NCBI GenBank assembly: GCA_023426865.1
Contig: JAEZBT010000070.1
Coordinates: 1-7,987, forward strand
DNA length: 7,987 bases
DNA from: Actinomycetes bacterium
GTDB lineage: Bacteria; Actinomycetota; Actinomycetes; Actinomycetales; Cellulomonadaceae
Reading direction: 5' to 3'
Part shown: positions 1 to 7,987 of the stretch, piece by piece
Numbering within the stretch: position 1 is the stretch's first letter
Layout: each line of letters opens with the position of its first letter
The notes under the pieces: generated by a model
Told to the model about the DNA's origin: nothing
Databases searched by the model: none
The model's input: the letters and a program-made list of their open reading frames with translations, nothing else
Position numbers and translations under genes: made by a program

Positions 1-66
1 TCGCCGGACCTGGCGCCTTTCGTCCCGCGCCGACCCACGCACCCGGGCGTGTCGCCACCATGAGGC

Positions 67-97
67 GCGGCGCCAGCCGCCAGAAAGCTCTGGTCGG
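67..97 (-). terminator. Candidate rpoC transcription terminator (hairpins)
   Basis: About 40 bases past the rpoC stop, the minus-strand RNA can fold CCG-(A)-CCAGA-GCTT-TCTGG-CGG (77-97), an 8-bp stem with one bulged base and a four-base loop. An alternative GCGGC-TGGC-GCCGC stem (67-80) immediately follows and shares its first bases. No T run follows, so this would be a terminator of the U-poor kind often proposed in actinobacteria, or only a 3' end stabilising structure. A further CACGC/GCGTG stem lies at 36-51. No gene is visible in the remaining 135 bp. Confidence 0.35.
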
Positions 98-135
98 TGG
101 GACCGCGCGTAGGTGGCGCACCCCCCGGCGCTCGT

Positions 136-4011
<3,876 letters not shown>

Positions 4012-4015
4012 GGTG

Positions 4016-4027
4016 TCCTACTTCCTT
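4016..4027 (-). promoter_or_regulatory. rpoC ribosome binding site
   Basis: On the minus strand two purine tracts precede the rpoC TTG at 4011: AAGGAAG (4021-4027), nine bases upstream, and TAGGA (4016-4020), four bases upstream. Either could pair with the 16S rRNA 3' end; the first matches better, the second is rather close. Together they support initiation at a TTG codon. Confidence 0.75.
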
Positions 4028-4038
4028 CGAATGATGTT

Positions 4039-4053
4039 CACCGGTGGCCGGTG
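4039..4053 (-). other. Small hairpin upstream of rpoC ribosome binding site
   Basis: On the minus strand CACCGG-CCA-CCGGTG makes a 6-bp stem with a three-base loop, ending 11 bases before the AAGGAAG tract of rpoC. The same bases contain a tandem repeat of the 7-mer CCGGTGG (4041-4054, plus strand). With the larger hairpin it fills most of the spacer, leaving the ribosome binding site single-stranded. Confidence 0.5.
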
Positions 4054-4061
4054 GGCCGGAG

Positions 4062-4110
4062 GCCGACCCCGCCCCGCGCGCGCCGGCGGGCGCGGGCGGG
4101 GAGGGTCGGC
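4062..4110 (-). other. Large GC-rich hairpin between rpoB and rpoC
   Basis: GCCGACCC (4062-4069) and GGGTCGGC (4103-4110) are perfect inverted repeats of 8 bp. The intervening C/G tracts can extend the stem further with one bulge, giving a very stable structure starting just after the rpoB stop. No T tract follows on the minus strand, and rpoC must be transcribed past it. Likely roles are partial attenuation, an RNA processing site, or protection of the rpoB end of the message. These are inferences. Confidence 0.6.
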
Positions 4111-4114
4111 GAGG

Positions 4115-7621
<3,507 letters not shown>

Positions 7622-7627
7622 GAGGGG

Positions 7628-7635
7628 TCCTTCCC
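7628..7635 (-). promoter_or_regulatory. rpoB ribosome binding site
   Basis: On the minus strand GGGAAGGA ends six bases before the TTG at 7621. This is a strong Shine-Dalgarno sequence at ideal distance. It is the main reason for preferring the TTG start over the ATG at 7681, which has only a weak GGGA upstream. Confidence 0.85.
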
Positions 7636-7733
7636 TGCGGATCGTGTGCACGCGCGCAGCGTTGTGGCCTACCCTGCTCATCTGTCCCGGGACGACCGTC
7701 GATCGTCACGAGCCCATGGCGATCGATCCGGCA

Positions 7734-7750
7734 CCCGAGCAGCGCTCGGG
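7734..7750 (-). other. Hairpin in predicted rpoB leader
   Basis: CCCGAGC and GCTCGGG form a perfect 7-bp stem with a three-base loop, about 40 nt into the predicted leader RNA. No run of T follows in the direction of transcription, so it is not a classic intrinsic terminator. Further weak dyads lie downstream: GATCGATC (7721-7728), GACGA/TCGTC (7691-7707) and the 10-bp palindrome GTCCCGGGAC (7684-7693). The role could be RNA stability or leader control; function is unknown. Confidence 0.5.
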
Positions 7751-7797
7751 ACCGTGGGGCGGATGAGGGGTACGGGCACAAGCCAGCGCAAAGCGCT

Positions 7798-7826
7798 AGC
7801 GTACTCACCTTGACCAGCCCTGTCCA
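7798..7826 (-). promoter_or_regulatory. Predicted housekeeping promoter for rpoBC
   Basis: Read on the minus strand, a TGGACA -35 box (7821-7826) and a TACGCT -10 box (7798-7803) are separated by 17 bases; TTGGAC with an 18-base spacer is the alternative register. The -10 fits the actinobacterial TAnnnT pattern. Transcription would start near 7791 and give a leader of about 170 nt before the rpoB TTG. The -10 overlaps the 8-bp palindrome CGCTAGCG (7794-7801), and the inverted repeat AGCGC-AAA-GCGCT (7785-7797) sits over the predicted start, so a regulator could bind here; that is inference. It is the best sigma-70-like match I see upstream of rpoB. Read-through from ribosomal protein genes beyond the window is also possible. 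Confidence 0.6.
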
Positions 7827-7937
7827 ACGAGGCTCAGGTCTGCCGGGCGCGTCGCCTTGACGGAACCGGCCCGACGTCGGACGATCCCGCCCCCACCTCC
7901 GACGCCTGCCGGCCGGCGCCTACCAGGCCCCCAGCGT

Positions 7938-7965
7938 GTGGAGCGATCGCGCCGACAGTGGAGCG
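7938..7965. repeat. Short direct repeat, 20-bp period
   Basis: The octamer GTGGAGCG occurs at 7938-7945 and 7958-7965, so the copies lie on the same face of the helix, two turns apart. This spacing is compatible with paired protein binding, but an 8-bp match in GC-rich DNA can be chance. It lies about 110-140 bp upstream of the predicted -35 box. Confidence 0.4.
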
Positions 7966-7987
7966 TTTCCGACGGACACGCCCGGCG

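Larger units (their letters stand above)
7622..7987. other. Non-coding region upstream of rpoB
   Basis: This 366-bp stretch holds the predicted rpoB promoter, leader and ribosome binding site in its proximal half. The distal part (7831-7987) has no open frame with recognisable protein and no tail of rplL, the usual upstream neighbour, which must lie beyond the window if present. It does contain a direct repeat of GTGGAGCG (7938-7945 and 7958-7965) spaced exactly 20 bp, and two perfect 10-bp palindromes, CCGACGTCGG (7871-7880) and GCCGGCCGGC (7908-7917). I recognise no known operator or RNA family. The open frames crossing the area lack conserved residues and a ribosome binding site. Confidence 0.7.

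Noticed and set aside
7664..7669. TAGGCC as a second, closer -10 box for rpoB
   Set aside because: It lacks the final T of the consensus and has no reasonable -35 box 16-18 bases upstream.
7706..7717. Minimal upstream ORF ATG-GGC-TCG-TGA in the rpoB leader
   Set aside because: Three codons with no convincing ribosome binding site and no attenuation-type codon run; likely chance.
7810..7839. Plus-strand promoter TTGACC (7810-7815) pointing away from rpoB
   Set aside because: The best -10 at 18 bases is TCAGGT, a poor match, and no divergent gene follows within the window.
7857..7886. Plus-strand TTGACG box as a divergent promoter
   Set aside because: No TAnnnT hexamer lies 16-19 bases downstream and no coding frame follows.

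Overview
The window is an ordinary core-genome locus from a high-GC actinobacterium: the rpoB-rpoC operon, encoding the two large catalytic subunits of RNA polymerase, on the minus strand. The proteins closely resemble actinobacterial beta and beta' as I recall them: the beta N-terminus with LAASR and RISFAKI, the actinobacterial coiled-coil insertion in beta', and the tail ending DEIDFGDLR. A member of the Micrococcales, such as Cellulomonas or a relative, is my best guess. This comes from memory of the families; no search was run.

Layout in the direction of transcription (high to low coordinates): about 157 bp of upstream non-coding DNA with short repeats and palindromes (7831-7987); a good-looking housekeeping promoter (7798-7826); a predicted leader of about 170 nt with hairpins; rpoB (7621-4115) from a TTG start with a well-placed Shine-Dalgarno sequence; a 103-nt intergenic spacer with two hairpins; rpoC (4011-136), also from TTG; and a 135-bp downstream region with hairpins that may end the operon. 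No rplL or other ribosomal protein gene is visible upstream, and no rpsL-type gene is visible downstream inside the window.

The two products assemble with alpha and omega into core RNA polymerase. All key catalytic and zinc-binding residues I checked are present, and both reading frames are intact. The very long plus-strand open frames opposite both genes are best explained by GC-rich codon use. I see no mobile element, CRISPR array, tRNA or rRNA, and no convincing undescribed system. What merits a second look is in the non-coding parts (leader, spacer, 3' region) and one residue in the rifampicin pocket.
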